A stretch of DNA of 51,832 nt, from assembly GCA_029785625.1 (NCBI GenBank), contig JAFLZI010000002.1, positions 1 to 51,832 of the forward strand. Direction: 5' to 3'. Both the position numbers and the translations under genes were made by a program. This stretch comes from Nitrososphaerota archaeon (GTDB taxonomy: Archaea; Thermoproteota; Nitrososphaeria; Nitrososphaerales; UBA183). This document shows, piece after piece, positions 8,303 to 16,905 of this stretch (the stretch's first letter is position 1; every line of letters begins with the position of its first letter). Below the pieces are notes generated by a model. The model saw only the letters and a program-made list of their open reading frames with translations, was not told where the DNA came from and made no database searches.

Positions 8303-8806
8303 TCAGCTGACCAGGGTCCCCGGGGTGTCTCCAAGTTGCCGCCCAATGCATCCTACCGCGCCCGCCAACTTCTTGATGCTGAAGCCCGTCCCGGATGCCG
8401 GGACCCCCGCTCCTCCGGGCTTGAACCTTGGAAAGGTCAGCTGAGGGGAACCAAAGGACCATCCCGGCGCTGATCTGCCCGAGTACCTTCCCGCAGGCCC
8501 TGCACTTCAGGAGATCCATGGTGCATGAGATGTCGACCTGGTCGGTCTCCACCAGGGCCTTCCTGCTGGCGTAGGCTATGGCAACTATCATGAAGCCCGC
8601 CAGGGTGAGGATGACTATGGCGAACTCGCTCAAGGAGACGGGGCCGTTGGGGACGCTGGAGGTGGTGGTGTCGAAGACCTCGGTGGTGGTGACCAGGGCG
8701 GAGGGGAAGGGGCGAGGCTCCTCTCCACGGAGACCGCAGCCCAGGCATCGCCCGCGTCGAGCCTAGGCATGCCGTAGCCGGAGCCTACCGCCGACCGTGC
8801 GCTCGC
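8303..8806 (-). pseudogene. Degraded C-terminal part of a membrane-anchored, subtilase-like protein
   Basis: Reading leftwards from 8806, directly after the SDR stop codon, one frame gives SAVGSGYGMPRLDAGDAWAA, like the end of a subtilisin-type domain. A second frame gives a Thr-rich linker and the membrane segment FAIVILTLAGFMIVAIAYAS (near 8570-8630), followed by a Cys pair CRACG. A third frame shift near 8450 leads to a natural-looking end (QLGDTPGTLVS, stop at 8303-8305). The catalytic part is absent. At least two frame shifts and the abrupt start suggest a remnant cut off by insertion of the SDR gene. The family assignment is tentative. Confidence 0.4.
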
Positions 8807-9574
8807 CTAGACTACTGTCCAACCGCCGTCGACGACGACGCACGAGCCGTTCAGGAGGCTCGACTTGTCGGACGCGAGGAAGAGGGCGAGCTCCGCTATT
8901 TCACCAGGTTCGCCCAGCCGCGGCAGCGTCGCCATGGCCTTCTGGAGCACCTCCATCCCCTTCGGGTCAGGGTTGCCGCCCCCCACCCCGATGTTTGTCT
9001 TCACAGCGCCGAGGACCATCGCGTTGCACCTTATCCCCTTGGTGCCGTAGTGGGCGGCTACGCTGCGGGTGAGCCCGATGAGGCCGTGCTTCGAAACTGT
9101 GTAAGAGGCCCCGGCGGCTCCGCCCGTCAAGCCGGCGATGGAGGCTGTGTTGACTATCACCCCGCCTCCGCCCTTGAGCATGAGTGGGATAGCACGCCTG
9201 CTCGCGCGGAAAGGCGCGTTGAGGTTGATGTCTAGGACCTTCTCCCAGACATCGTCGGGGGTATCAGCGACGGGGCGGACCCCATCCATGATCCCCGCGT
9301 TGTTGCAGAGTATGTCGACCTTCCCGAAGGTCTTCGCTGCGTAGTCGATCATCTTGTCAGCGCTCTCCTTCAGCGATAGGTCGATTGCCATCCCTTCTAT
9401 CTGGGCGCCGGTCTTGCCACGTACCTCGTTCACGACTTCGTCGACTCTCTCGGCGACGACATCGGCAACCAGTACGGCGGCCCCGTTCTCCGCGAAGAGG
9501 TTCGCCATGGCTCTCCCGACGCCTGAGCCGGCGCCGGTGATGACCGCGGCCTTACCGTCGAGCAAACCAGACAT
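8807..9574 (-). CDS. Short-chain dehydrogenase/reductase (SDR)
   Basis: This 255-aa classical SDR contains the NAD(P) motif TGAGSGVG (residues about 13-20), NNAG near residue 88, the catalytic Ser in the NTASIAG region and the YTVSK pair near residue 154. An Asp at the end of strand beta-2 (LVADVVAE) favours NAD over NADP. The substrate cannot be read. ATG at 9574 is preferred; an in-frame GTG at 9595 would add 7 residues. It lies downstream of the acyl-CoA dehydrogenase on the same strand but with a 120-bp gap, so it probably has its own promoter. Both may serve fatty-acid or related acyl oxidation. Confidence 0.85.
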   Translation of the reverse strand: MSGLLDGKAAVITGAGSGVGRAMANLFAENGAAVLVADVVAERVDEVVNEVRGKTGAQIEGMAIDLSLKESADKMIDYAAKTFGKVDILCNNAGIMDGVRPVADTPDDVWEKVLDINLNAPFRASRRAIPLMLKGGGGVIVNTASIAGLTGGAAGASYTVSKHGLIGLTRSVAAHYGTKGIRCNAMVLGAVKTNIGVGGGNPDPKGMEVLQKAMATLPRLGEPGEIAELALFLASDKSSLLNGSCVVVDGGWTVV

Positions 9575-9694
9575 GACGGCGTCGCCTCGCTCCACTTAGA
9601 TAAGGGTGGAGCCTAATTTCGTTGTTGAGAGCGGTTCCGACCCGCGGCCCTTTCTGTATCCGATGCGCTGGGGTTGATTCTGCGCCTGGGAAAG

Positions 9695-11332
9695 TTACCT
9701 GTCTATAGCGAAGAGCTTCTCGGCTCCAACCACGGCGTCTTCCCCGTACCACTTCCCCTCCAGAAAGCGAAGCGAGTATAACCGCCCCACATCGATGAAC
9801 CTCGCGTCTGACCTGTTCCCGATTTCGAGCAACATGACCGTTGCGATTCCGTTGCCTAGGACGTTCAGAACGTCTTTGCCGTAGAACTGCGCGCGCTCCC
9901 CGTCGAGGGCGGGAAGCCGGGCCGTCGCTTCTTCGATCTTCCTTACAGCGAGCTCTGCGACGTCCTTCCCTCTGACTATCTTGTCCCTCGTCTTTCTCAT
10001 GTCGTCCAGCAGGGTGAGGTGCGCCTGCTTCTTCGCCATCACCTCCAGCATGTCGAGGGCCTGGATGTTGCTGGGGCCTTCCCAGATGGGGGTGATGAGA
10101 GCCTCTCTGTGCAGCCTCTCCACCGGGAACTCTCTGAGGAATCCTATCCCCCCCAGCACCTCCATCGCCGTCCTAGTGACAGACGCCGCCATATCTGCCG
10201 TGACGTTCTTGGTGACGTGGGTGAGGAGCCTGGCATAGTGGTAAGCGTCGCTGTAGGGGGGAGCTTCCTTCCACGACCTCTCGAACTGGTCGACCGCTTT
10301 GAAGGCCAGAGCCAGCGAGCCTTCGATGGACACCTCCATGTCGACGAGGTCCCGGCGAATCAGGGGATGCTCGACAAGCCGCCTCCCGAAGGCGGTCCTC
10401 TTCTGCACGTAGTAGTAGGCCTCCAGGTAGGCTTTCCTCGCGATCCCCAGGGCTCCGAAGGAGTTCGCCAGTCGTGAGACCATCAGGTTCTCCATGATGT
10501 AGTAGATGCCGTTCCTGAGTTCACCCACCGGCTGGGCCTCCGCGCGGTGGAACTCCACCTCGCCCGTGGGGACGCTGACCGTCGCGCTCTTGTCTTTCAG
10601 CCTTCTTACAGTGAAGTTCCTCCTCCCAGCCGAATCGAATCTGGGGACCAGGAACAGCCCCAGCCCCTTCGCCCCTTCCTTCCCTCCTCTCGGCCTTGCG
10701 CTCACCAGCGCGTGGTCGGCGAGGCCGGCGTTGCTCGCGAAGTACTTCGTGTCCCCACTTATCCTCCAGACCCCCCCCTCCTGCTGTGACTCCACGAGGT
10801 TGGCCCCCAGGTCGCTCCCGCCCTGGGTCTCAGTGAACCAGGTCGCGCCGTAGCTGACTCCCGACTCCCCGATGAGGGCCGGGATGAGTTTCTTCTGTTC
10901 CTGGTTGCCGTATTTGTGCAGCGCATAGGCTGTCTGGTTTGTTACCGTTAGGATGCACGCGATCCCCGGATCTGAGATCAGATAGATGGAGGCGTAGTGG
11001 TCGAACCAGGTCCCGCCCCTATAGGGCGGCTTGTTGACACCGAACTCCGTCATCAACCTCTGAAGGACACGCCTCTCCGAAGGGTCCAGCCACACTTCGT
11101 CGACCCTTTCTCCGCCGATGCTCCACGTGATCAGCTTCGGCGCGCCGGTCTTGTCGACATAGTCAGCCACCTCGTACAGCTCGATCCCTGCGAAAGACCC
11201 CAGTGAGGACAGATCCGGAACCTTGCCAGTGAAGTGCCCAAGGATTGACTGGAACGGTTTGTCGACCTCGAAATGGTTCTTCCCGTAGGCGTTGGAGAGA
11301 TGGCGGTAGGGCTCTCCGTCCGCTGACCCCAT
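9695..11332 (-). CDS. Acyl-CoA dehydrogenase family protein, AidB/long-chain-like
   Basis: This 545-aa flavoenzyme is longer than the usual 380-aa acyl-CoA dehydrogenases, as in AidB-like members with an extra C-terminal helical region. Visible signatures include TWFTETQGGSDLGAN (FAD/substrate pocket), KYFASNAG, GRRLVEHPLIRRDL, MEVLGGIGFL and IWEGPSNIQALDM, which carries the Glu expected as catalytic base. The start was set to ATG 11332, because a TATA-like CATATAGG lies about 20-28 bp upstream and the extra 57 residues of the longer frame are not family-like. It may feed electrons to an ETF not seen in this window. AidB-like proteins also have proposed DNA-protection roles. Confidence 0.8.
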   Translation of the reverse strand: MGSADGEPYRHLSNAYGKNHFEVDKPFQSILGHFTGKVPDLSSLGSFAGIELYEVADYVDKTGAPKLITWSIGGERVDEVWLDPSERRVLQRLMTEFGVNKPPYRGGTWFDHYASIYLISDPGIACILTVTNQTAYALHKYGNQEQKKLIPALIGESGVSYGATWFTETQGGSDLGANLVESQQEGGVWRISGDTKYFASNAGLADHALVSARPRGGKEGAKGLGLFLVPRFDSAGRRNFTVRRLKDKSATVSVPTGEVEFHRAEAQPVGELRNGIYYIMENLMVSRLANSFGALGIARKAYLEAYYYVQKRTAFGRRLVEHPLIRRDLVDMEVSIEGSLALAFKAVDQFERSWKEAPPYSDAYHYARLLTHVTKNVTADMAASVTRTAMEVLGGIGFLREFPVERLHREALITPIWEGPSNIQALDMLEVMAKKQAHLTLLDDMRKTRDKIVRGKDVAELAVRKIEEATARLPALDGERAQFYGKDVLNVLGNGIATVMLLEIGNRSDARFIDVGRLYSLRFLEGKWYGEDAVVGAEKLFAIDR

Positions 11333-11816
11333 ACTCACTTGGGACCTTTCCCGTCCTATATGAGCATCGGGGGAGCTCCCCCAATGGGTTATACCATACG
11401 AGCCTCCGTAGAAGTTACCGGTTGACGCTTCTGCCTGACACCTCTGAGAGGTGACGTCGCGATCGCCGGGGCTGGGGTGGTCGGCCGACCTGATCTCCTC
11501 CATCGCCTCGTGGTACAGGAAATGCCGGCGTTTGTTGGGTCATCCTCCGATGTGGTCGCCCGTAACGGAAACCCGGCCACCAGGGCGGGCGAACCCGATG
11601 TTCAGAGGCACCCGCCTGGACTAACCCCGGCCAGGGCGACTCGATCTTGTCGGGCGATCTCACTAGATGGCGCATCTCCCCGAGGCAGTCGTTGGGAATT
11701 TTGGAATTGGAGTCCGTAGGAATTGCTTCCCTAGGATCTTATGACCGACCCGCGGCTCCTTTGAGAGTCCCGCAATGGATTTAACGCGAACTGGGACGGC
11801 GCGCATGTAACGGGAC
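11333..11816. other. Intergenic region between divergent genes, with promoter boxes
   Basis: This 484-bp stretch separates the acyl-CoA dehydrogenase (minus) from the first cyclase (plus). Overlapping short frames exist on both strands but none has recognisable content. It contains a TATA-like CCTATATGAG near 11355 for the dehydrogenase, and one copy (11745-11756) of a 12-mer CCGACCCGCGGC that also occurs at 9637 and 13894. Confidence 0.5.
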
Positions 11817-13751
11817 TTGGCTGAAGAGCAGCGAAGACTGGCGGCGATTATGTTCACCGACATGGTCGGATATACTGCTCTTGGCCAGCGGAACGAGCAG
11901 CTTTCTCTGGCCCTGGTCGAAGAGCAGCGCAGGCTGATTCGGCCCATCCTGGCCAGGCACAACGGAAGAGAAATCAAAACCATCGGCGACGCCTTCCTGG
12001 TCGAGTTCGCCAGCGCCCTAGAGGCGGTCAGGTGCGCCTACGAGATACAGAGAATGACCAGGGAGGCCAACTTCTCCCTCCCTGAGGATAGGAGGCTGCA
12101 CATCAGAATCGGCGTTCATCTCGGAGACGTGGTTGAATCCGGGAGCGACATCTCCGGGGACGCAGTCAACGTGGCCTCCAGGATTGAGCCTCTGGCCGAC
12201 GATGGTGGCGTCTGCCTCACCAGGCAGGTGTACGACAACGTCAAGCACAAGGTGGACCTCCCGCTCGCCAGTCTCGGAGCGAAGACCCTGAAGAACGTCG
12301 CCGAACCCATGGAAATCTACAAGATGGTCATGCCGTGGCAATCGGAACTAGGAGAACGAGCTGCTTCGCTGGACACCAGGCGCATTGCCGTGCTCCCTTT
12401 CGCAAACCTGAGCTCTGACCCCGAGGAGGGGTACTTCGCCGACGGCATGACAGAGGAGCTGATCACATCGCTTTCGGGCGTCCGGCAGCTCATCGTCATC
12501 GCGAGGACATCGATTATGAAGTACAAGGGTTCCCAGAAGACCGCCTCCGAGGTGGGGAGGGAGCTGAGCGTCGGAAGCCTGCTCGAAGGGAGTGTGAGGA
12601 AGGCGGGCAACAGAGTGAGGGTAACGGCCCAGCTCATCGACACGGCGTCAGAGGGGCACCTGTGGGCCCAGAACTACGATAGGCAGCTGGAAGACATCTT
12701 CTCGATTCAATCAGAAATCGCCGAGAAGGTGGCAGGGGAGTTGAAGATTAGGCTCGTGGACGATGAAAAACGACTGATTGAGCAGAGGCCCACCGAGAAC
12801 ACGGAGGCCTACACTTCCTATCTGCGCGGGAAGAGGCTTCTCGGTGAGCGCACGGAGCCGGCGTACAGGCAAGCGCTCGAAGCCCTGGAGAAGGCGATTG
12901 AGCTGGATCCTTCCTTCGCCAAGGCACATGCCGGCATTGCCGAATGCTGGGTGTACCTGGTGAGTGACGGCTATGAGGCATATGAGCGGGCCGCTCCGAA
13001 GGCAGAGCTATCGTCGAAGAAGGCGCTCAGCCTGAACCCTGAGCTAGCGGAGGCTCACGCGACCCTGGCAAACGTCGACTTCCTTGAAGACGACCTTGCC
13101 GGCTCCGAGGCAGAGGCTCGCCGGGCGATTGAGCTGAACCCGAGCCTTCCGGATGCCTATGACCTCCTGTCCGACGTGGCTCTGATGAAGAGAGATGTCG
13201 ATGGGGGAATCAAGGCGATGGAGGCCGCCTACCGATTGGACCCCATAGTGCCTCGCATCGTGGGGAGGCTGGGACGCGTCTATCTCAACACAGGAAGAGA
13301 GAACGACGCGCTCCGGCACTGGGAGCGGACCGCCCATCTGGCTCCAGCGGACACCTACCGAAACATGACCGAGTACTATCTCTCCAAGGGAGACATCGAC
13401 AAGGCCAGGGAATACTACTCAAAGGCGGCCAAGATGGAGCCGACCAACCACTGGGTCCTATGGATGAAGGGATTCATTGCCGCCAGAACGGGAGACAAGA
13501 GCGGTGCGCTCGCTGCCGTAAAGGAGATCGAAGCGAACTGGCTCGGAGCGACCAACCTGAACGACATCGCATTCGTCATGTATGCCCTGGACGATTTCGA
13601 TTCCTATTTTACCTACATTGACAGGGCCGCGGACCAGCACACGCTGCGGTACGCCTATGCCATGTACAGCCCTCTCTTCGCCAAGGCGAGGGAAGACCCA
13701 AGGTATCAGCTACTCCTGGGCAAGCTCGAGAAGAAGATCGAAGCGAAATAG
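11817..13751 (+). CDS. Class III adenylate cyclase with TolB-like domain and TPR repeats (copy 1)
   Basis: This 644-aa protein has three parts. Residues 1-170 form a class III cyclase domain with metal-binding Asp15 (FTDMVGYT) and Asp58 (IGDAF), Lys54 and Asp115 for ATP, and Asn118 and Arg122 for the transition state, so it looks catalytically complete. Residues about 185-310 are a TolB N-terminal-like (FlgO-like) domain (IAVLPFANLS, YFADGMTEELI, GSVRKAGNRVRVT). The rest is at least six TPR-like helices (AIELDPSFAKAHAGIAEC and similar). No membrane segment is seen. This architecture is common in soil bacteria, so transfer from bacteria is likely. The start is TTG at 11817. Confidence 0.88.
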   Translation: MAEEQRRLAAIMFTDMVGYTALGQRNEQLSLALVEEQRRLIRPILARHNGREIKTIGDAFLVEFASALEAVRCAYEIQRMTREANFSLPEDRRLHIRIGVHLGDVVESGSDISGDAVNVASRIEPLADDGGVCLTRQVYDNVKHKVDLPLASLGAKTLKNVAEPMEIYKMVMPWQSELGERAASLDTRRIAVLPFANLSSDPEEGYFADGMTEELITSLSGVRQLIVIARTSIMKYKGSQKTASEVGRELSVGSLLEGSVRKAGNRVRVTAQLIDTASEGHLWAQNYDRQLEDIFSIQSEIAEKVAGELKIRLVDDEKRLIEQRPTENTEAYTSYLRGKRLLGERTEPAYRQALEALEKAIELDPSFAKAHAGIAECWVYLVSDGYEAYERAAPKAELSSKKALSLNPELAEAHATLANVDFLEDDLAGSEAEARRAIELNPSLPDAYDLLSDVALMKRDVDGGIKAMEAAYRLDPIVPRIVGRLGRVYLNTGRENDALRHWERTAHLAPADTYRNMTEYYLSKGDIDKAREYYSKAAKMEPTNHWVLWMKGFIAARTGDKSGALAAVKEIEANWLGATNLNDIAFVMYALDDFDSYFTYIDRAADQHTLRYAYAMYSPLFAKAREDPRYQLLLGKLEKKIEAK

Positions 13752-14368
13752 GGACCACCCATTGCCACTTCTGGGGCGTGGCCCTCAGTCTAGCCAGAAG
13801 TTTGACGGAGCGGGAAAAGGTTGGACTCGAAATCGGATTCGAATCCTCGGCTTGGGCTTCGTTCTCAGTTTACCGGTAACTTAACGCTCAAATCCGACCC
13901 GCGGCACCAACTCCTTCCGTTTGGCGCGAATGTACATTCCACATCGGTCTGGTTTCTCGTGCTTCCGCCTCCTTATGAGAACGGGTTCGAACCCACATGG
14001 GTCCTGGCCCCTCCCGGCCCGGATTCAACTACCTCGTTGTGGGCTCGGTTTGATAGCTGGCGCCAGAATCAGGGTGTCTTGGAAACAGGTGCAGGGGGGA
14101 GTCTTATGGCGCAGGCTTTTGCGCCGTCGAGTCTCGTTCTAGGGCTCGCCTAGGAAATCAAGCGGATCCACGATCTGGCAAGAATAATGTTGGCCCCGGC
14201 TGGCGAGCCTCAAGACGGGCTCCGTCGGGCCCGCAGACAGCCCTCGCAAAGGGCACGAATCCAAATGGATCCGGCTAGGAACTTGGTCGAATCCCTGCGA
14301 AAATATCTAGGCCCATAGGACCATCAGGCGCCCGCGACACCGCCCGATTGAAGAGGGACGGTTTTTGA
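13752..14368. other. 617-bp intergenic region between the two cyclase genes
   Basis: No reading frame with recognisable content is present. Two pieces resemble tRNA T-arms (GGATTCGAATCC near 13842 and GGGTTCGAACCC near 13984), but no tRNA can be folded around either. A third copy of the 12-mer CCGACCCGCGGC is at 13894-13905. AAAATATCTAG near 14301 is a possible TATA box for the downstream cyclase. Confidence 0.5.
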
Positions 14369-16324
14369 ATGAGCCCGGCGCCCCCAATGCGTCAGTTGTC
14401 CAACACCGGACGCAGGCTGGCCGCGATCATGTTCACAGACATCGTAGGGTATACAGCGCTCACTCAGAGAAGCGAGTCAGACACGGTCAGCCTGCTGGAA
14501 GAACACCGGAAGCTCATACGTCCCATATTCGGCAGTCACGGGGGAAATGAAATCAAAACCATGGGGGACGCCTTCCTCGTAGAGTTCAAAAGCGCCCTGG
14601 ACGCCATGCTCTGCGCAGTCTCCGTTCAGGAGACCATGCACGACTGGAAGGTCGCCAGGGGGGGAGCGCTTTCCCTCAGGATCGGGATTCACGTGGGGGA
14701 CGTGCTGGAGAGGGAGAACGACATCCTCGGAGATGCGGTCAACATAGCCTCCCGGATCGAGCCCCTCGCCGAAGCGGGGGGTGTCTGCATCTCCGGTGAT
14801 GTGTACAGCCAGGTTAGGAACAAGTTCGACCTTCCCTTCATCTTCCTGGGAGAGAAGCCTCTGAAGAACGTCAGCGCCCCCGTCGCGGTGTACAAGGCCG
14901 TGATGCCCTGGGAGCGCACAGCACCCGCATCAACGGCGCCGTTCGACGGGAACAGGGTGGCCGTCCTCCCCTTCGCCAACATGAGCCCAGACCCCGGCGA
15001 CGAGTACTTCGCCGACGGTATGACGGAGGAGCTCATCGACAGGCTCGCTCAGGTGAAGCAGCTCAAGGTCATAGCGAGGACGTCGGCGATGAGCTACAAG
15101 GGGGAGAAGAAGAAGGCATCACAGATCGCGAAGGAGCTCGAAGTCGGCGCTCTTGTCGAGGGGAGCGTGAGGAAGGCCGGGAACAGGGTCAGGGTCACTG
15201 TCCAGCTCATCAACGGGGGGACTGAAGAGCACCTCTGGTCTTCCCACTATGACGGGAGCCTTGAAGACATATTCGCCGTCCAGAGCGAGATAGCCGAGAA
15301 GGTGGCAGGGGAACTGAGGGTGCAACTCCTGGCCTCGGAGAAGGCGGCTATGGAGAAGCGCCCGACCACGGACGCGGAGGCCTACACTGACTATCTCCAG
15401 GGGATGCAGCTCCTAAACCAACTGGAGGAACCGTCCCTGAGGGATGCCCTCCGCCTATTCCAGCGGGCCATTGAAAGGGACCCTTCCTTCGCCAGGGCGT
15501 ATGCCGGGGTGGCCGGCTGCTACGTCTGGCTCGCCAACCGGGGGTACATCGGCATCCAGGAAGCCCTCGAGAATGGGCGGGCGGCCGCCCAGAGGGCCCT
15601 GGAGCTGGACCCGGAGCTTGCGGAGGCCCACTTTCGCCTAGCCACGGTCATGTCCCTTGCCGACGACTTGGAGGGGACGATGCGCGAGCTCAGGAGGGCG
15701 GTAGAGCTCAATCCCAACCTGGCCGAGACATACGTCACCCTCGCCCGCACGTCAGCCGCCTTAGGGGACGTCGGGGAGATGGTCAGGGCCGCAGAGAAGG
15801 GGTACCAGCTCGACCCCCTGTCGCCCAGGGGGATAGATTGGCTAGGAATGGCGTACTTCTATGCGGGGAGGAGGGAGGAAGCCATGGAGCACTGGAGGAA
15901 GACGCTCCACCTGGAGCCTTACGGTACCTACCATGGGATGTTCGCCTACTATGTGAGCAAGGGAGACTACGCGGGGGCTGAGGGCGCTGTGAAGGAGCTG
16001 GAGAGGATAGGGCCGACGCTGATTCCCACGTACCTCGACAGGGGTTGCCTGGCCGCCCTGACGAGGGACGTCAAGACCGCCCACGAGATGATAACGAAGC
16101 TCGACCCCGAGAAGGGGGTGGGGGCACTCTCCTACGCCGGGTTCGTCTACCACGCCCTGGGGGACATGGACATGTTCTTCGAGTACATGTTCAAGGCGGC
16201 GGATGGCCACGTGCTCGATGCGTCGGAAATCCGGCTGAGCCCCCTCTACGACAGGGCGAGGAAAGACCCGCGCTTCGTGGAGGTATTGAGGCGTGGGGGG
16301 GTGCTGCACGAGCCCAAAGGCTGA
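14369..16324 (+). CDS. Class III adenylate cyclase with TolB-like domain and TPR repeats (copy 2)
   Basis: This 651-aa protein is a paralogue of the preceding gene with the same three-part order. Cyclase residues are intact: Asp24 (FTDIVGYT), Lys63 and Asp67 (IKTMGDAF), Asp122, Asn125 and Arg129 (LGDAVNIASR). The TolB-like domain (VAVLPFANMS, YFADGMTEELI, GSVRKAGNRVRVT) follows at residues about 195-320, then TPR-like repeats to the end (AIERDPSFARAYAGVAGC, AVELNPNLAE). The GC content is higher than in copy 1, so the duplication is not very recent, or the two were acquired separately. The ATG start at 14369 is chosen; no Shine-Dalgarno is obvious. They may respond to different protein partners through the TPRs. 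Confidence 0.88.
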   Translation: MSPAPPMRQLSNTGRRLAAIMFTDIVGYTALTQRSESDTVSLLEEHRKLIRPIFGSHGGNEIKTMGDAFLVEFKSALDAMLCAVSVQETMHDWKVARGGALSLRIGIHVGDVLERENDILGDAVNIASRIEPLAEAGGVCISGDVYSQVRNKFDLPFIFLGEKPLKNVSAPVAVYKAVMPWERTAPASTAPFDGNRVAVLPFANMSPDPGDEYFADGMTEELIDRLAQVKQLKVIARTSAMSYKGEKKKASQIAKELEVGALVEGSVRKAGNRVRVTVQLINGGTEEHLWSSHYDGSLEDIFAVQSEIAEKVAGELRVQLLASEKAAMEKRPTTDAEAYTDYLQGMQLLNQLEEPSLRDALRLFQRAIERDPSFARAYAGVAGCYVWLANRGYIGIQEALENGRAAAQRALELDPELAEAHFRLATVMSLADDLEGTMRELRRAVELNPNLAETYVTLARTSAALGDVGEMVRAAEKGYQLDPLSPRGIDWLGMAYFYAGRREEAMEHWRKTLHLEPYGTYHGMFAYYVSKGDYAGAEGAVKELERIGPTLIPTYLDRGCLAALTRDVKTAHEMITKLDPEKGVGALSYAGFVYHALGDMDMFFEYMFKAADGHVLDASEIRLSPLYDRARKDPRFVEVLRRGGVLHEPKG

Positions 16325-16549
16325 ACGCCAACGGCTCTGAAATCGGCGGAGGACGGACCAACGAGGCACGATTGCACACGGGACCCCGTCGGGCCGGGGG
16401 ACGCAGTCCAAGGCTGCTCTGAGCCGAGACGAGGCAGATCAGGGGTTGGCTCACCATGGCTTTCATCGAGCCTGGGGTGGCCTCCGCCAAGTCAGGTTCC
16501 CTAGGTCAGTCGATATCTCGTGAGGAATCTGGGCCATGGCTTGATCACG

Positions 16550-16846
16550 TCATCGAGGTCCGAGTGGGACCGGTTCGTGCAGACGGCTGACTTGCTTGTC
16601 CACCAGCCTCTCGACAGGGTTGAGATTGGGCGCCTTTTTCGGGAGGAGCTTCACCCTCAAGACTGAACGACGTTCCCGGATTAACTTCTTCACGTTCTTG
16701 GTCTTGTGGCAGGGAGCGTGGTCTGCGAAGATGATGATCCTCTTCACGCGCTGTAGGAGGTTGGACGGGCGGAGTTTGTACTCCATGCTCCTCTTAGCCT
16801 GGGTGTTGAAAACTAGCCCGTCCCTCCTGAAGAGCCCGCGAGGCGG
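16550..16846 (-). mobile_element. IS630/Tc1-like transposase fragment
   Basis: The minus-strand frame encodes the C-terminal half of a DDE_3-type transposase: IIIFADHAPCHKTKNV (second catalytic Asp region) and LLPKKAPNLNPVERL (third catalytic acidic residue). The N-terminal DNA-binding domain and first Asp are missing, and the frame starts near 16846, just before the promoter of the beta-helix gene. No terminal inverted repeats or TA duplication could be recognised. It is a dead remnant. Confidence 0.75.
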
Positions 16847-16905
16847 GGTGGACCGGTTTTCCTTATTACCGGAAACTCAGGCATTTTATACAATTCGGCA
16901 CCGTT

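Noticed and set aside
13835..13995. Possible tRNA genes at T-arm-like GGATTCGAATCC and GGGTTCGAACCC
   Set aside because: Neither has a 5-bp T-stem with a 7-nt loop, and no acceptor, D-arm or anticodon stem pairs around them on either strand.
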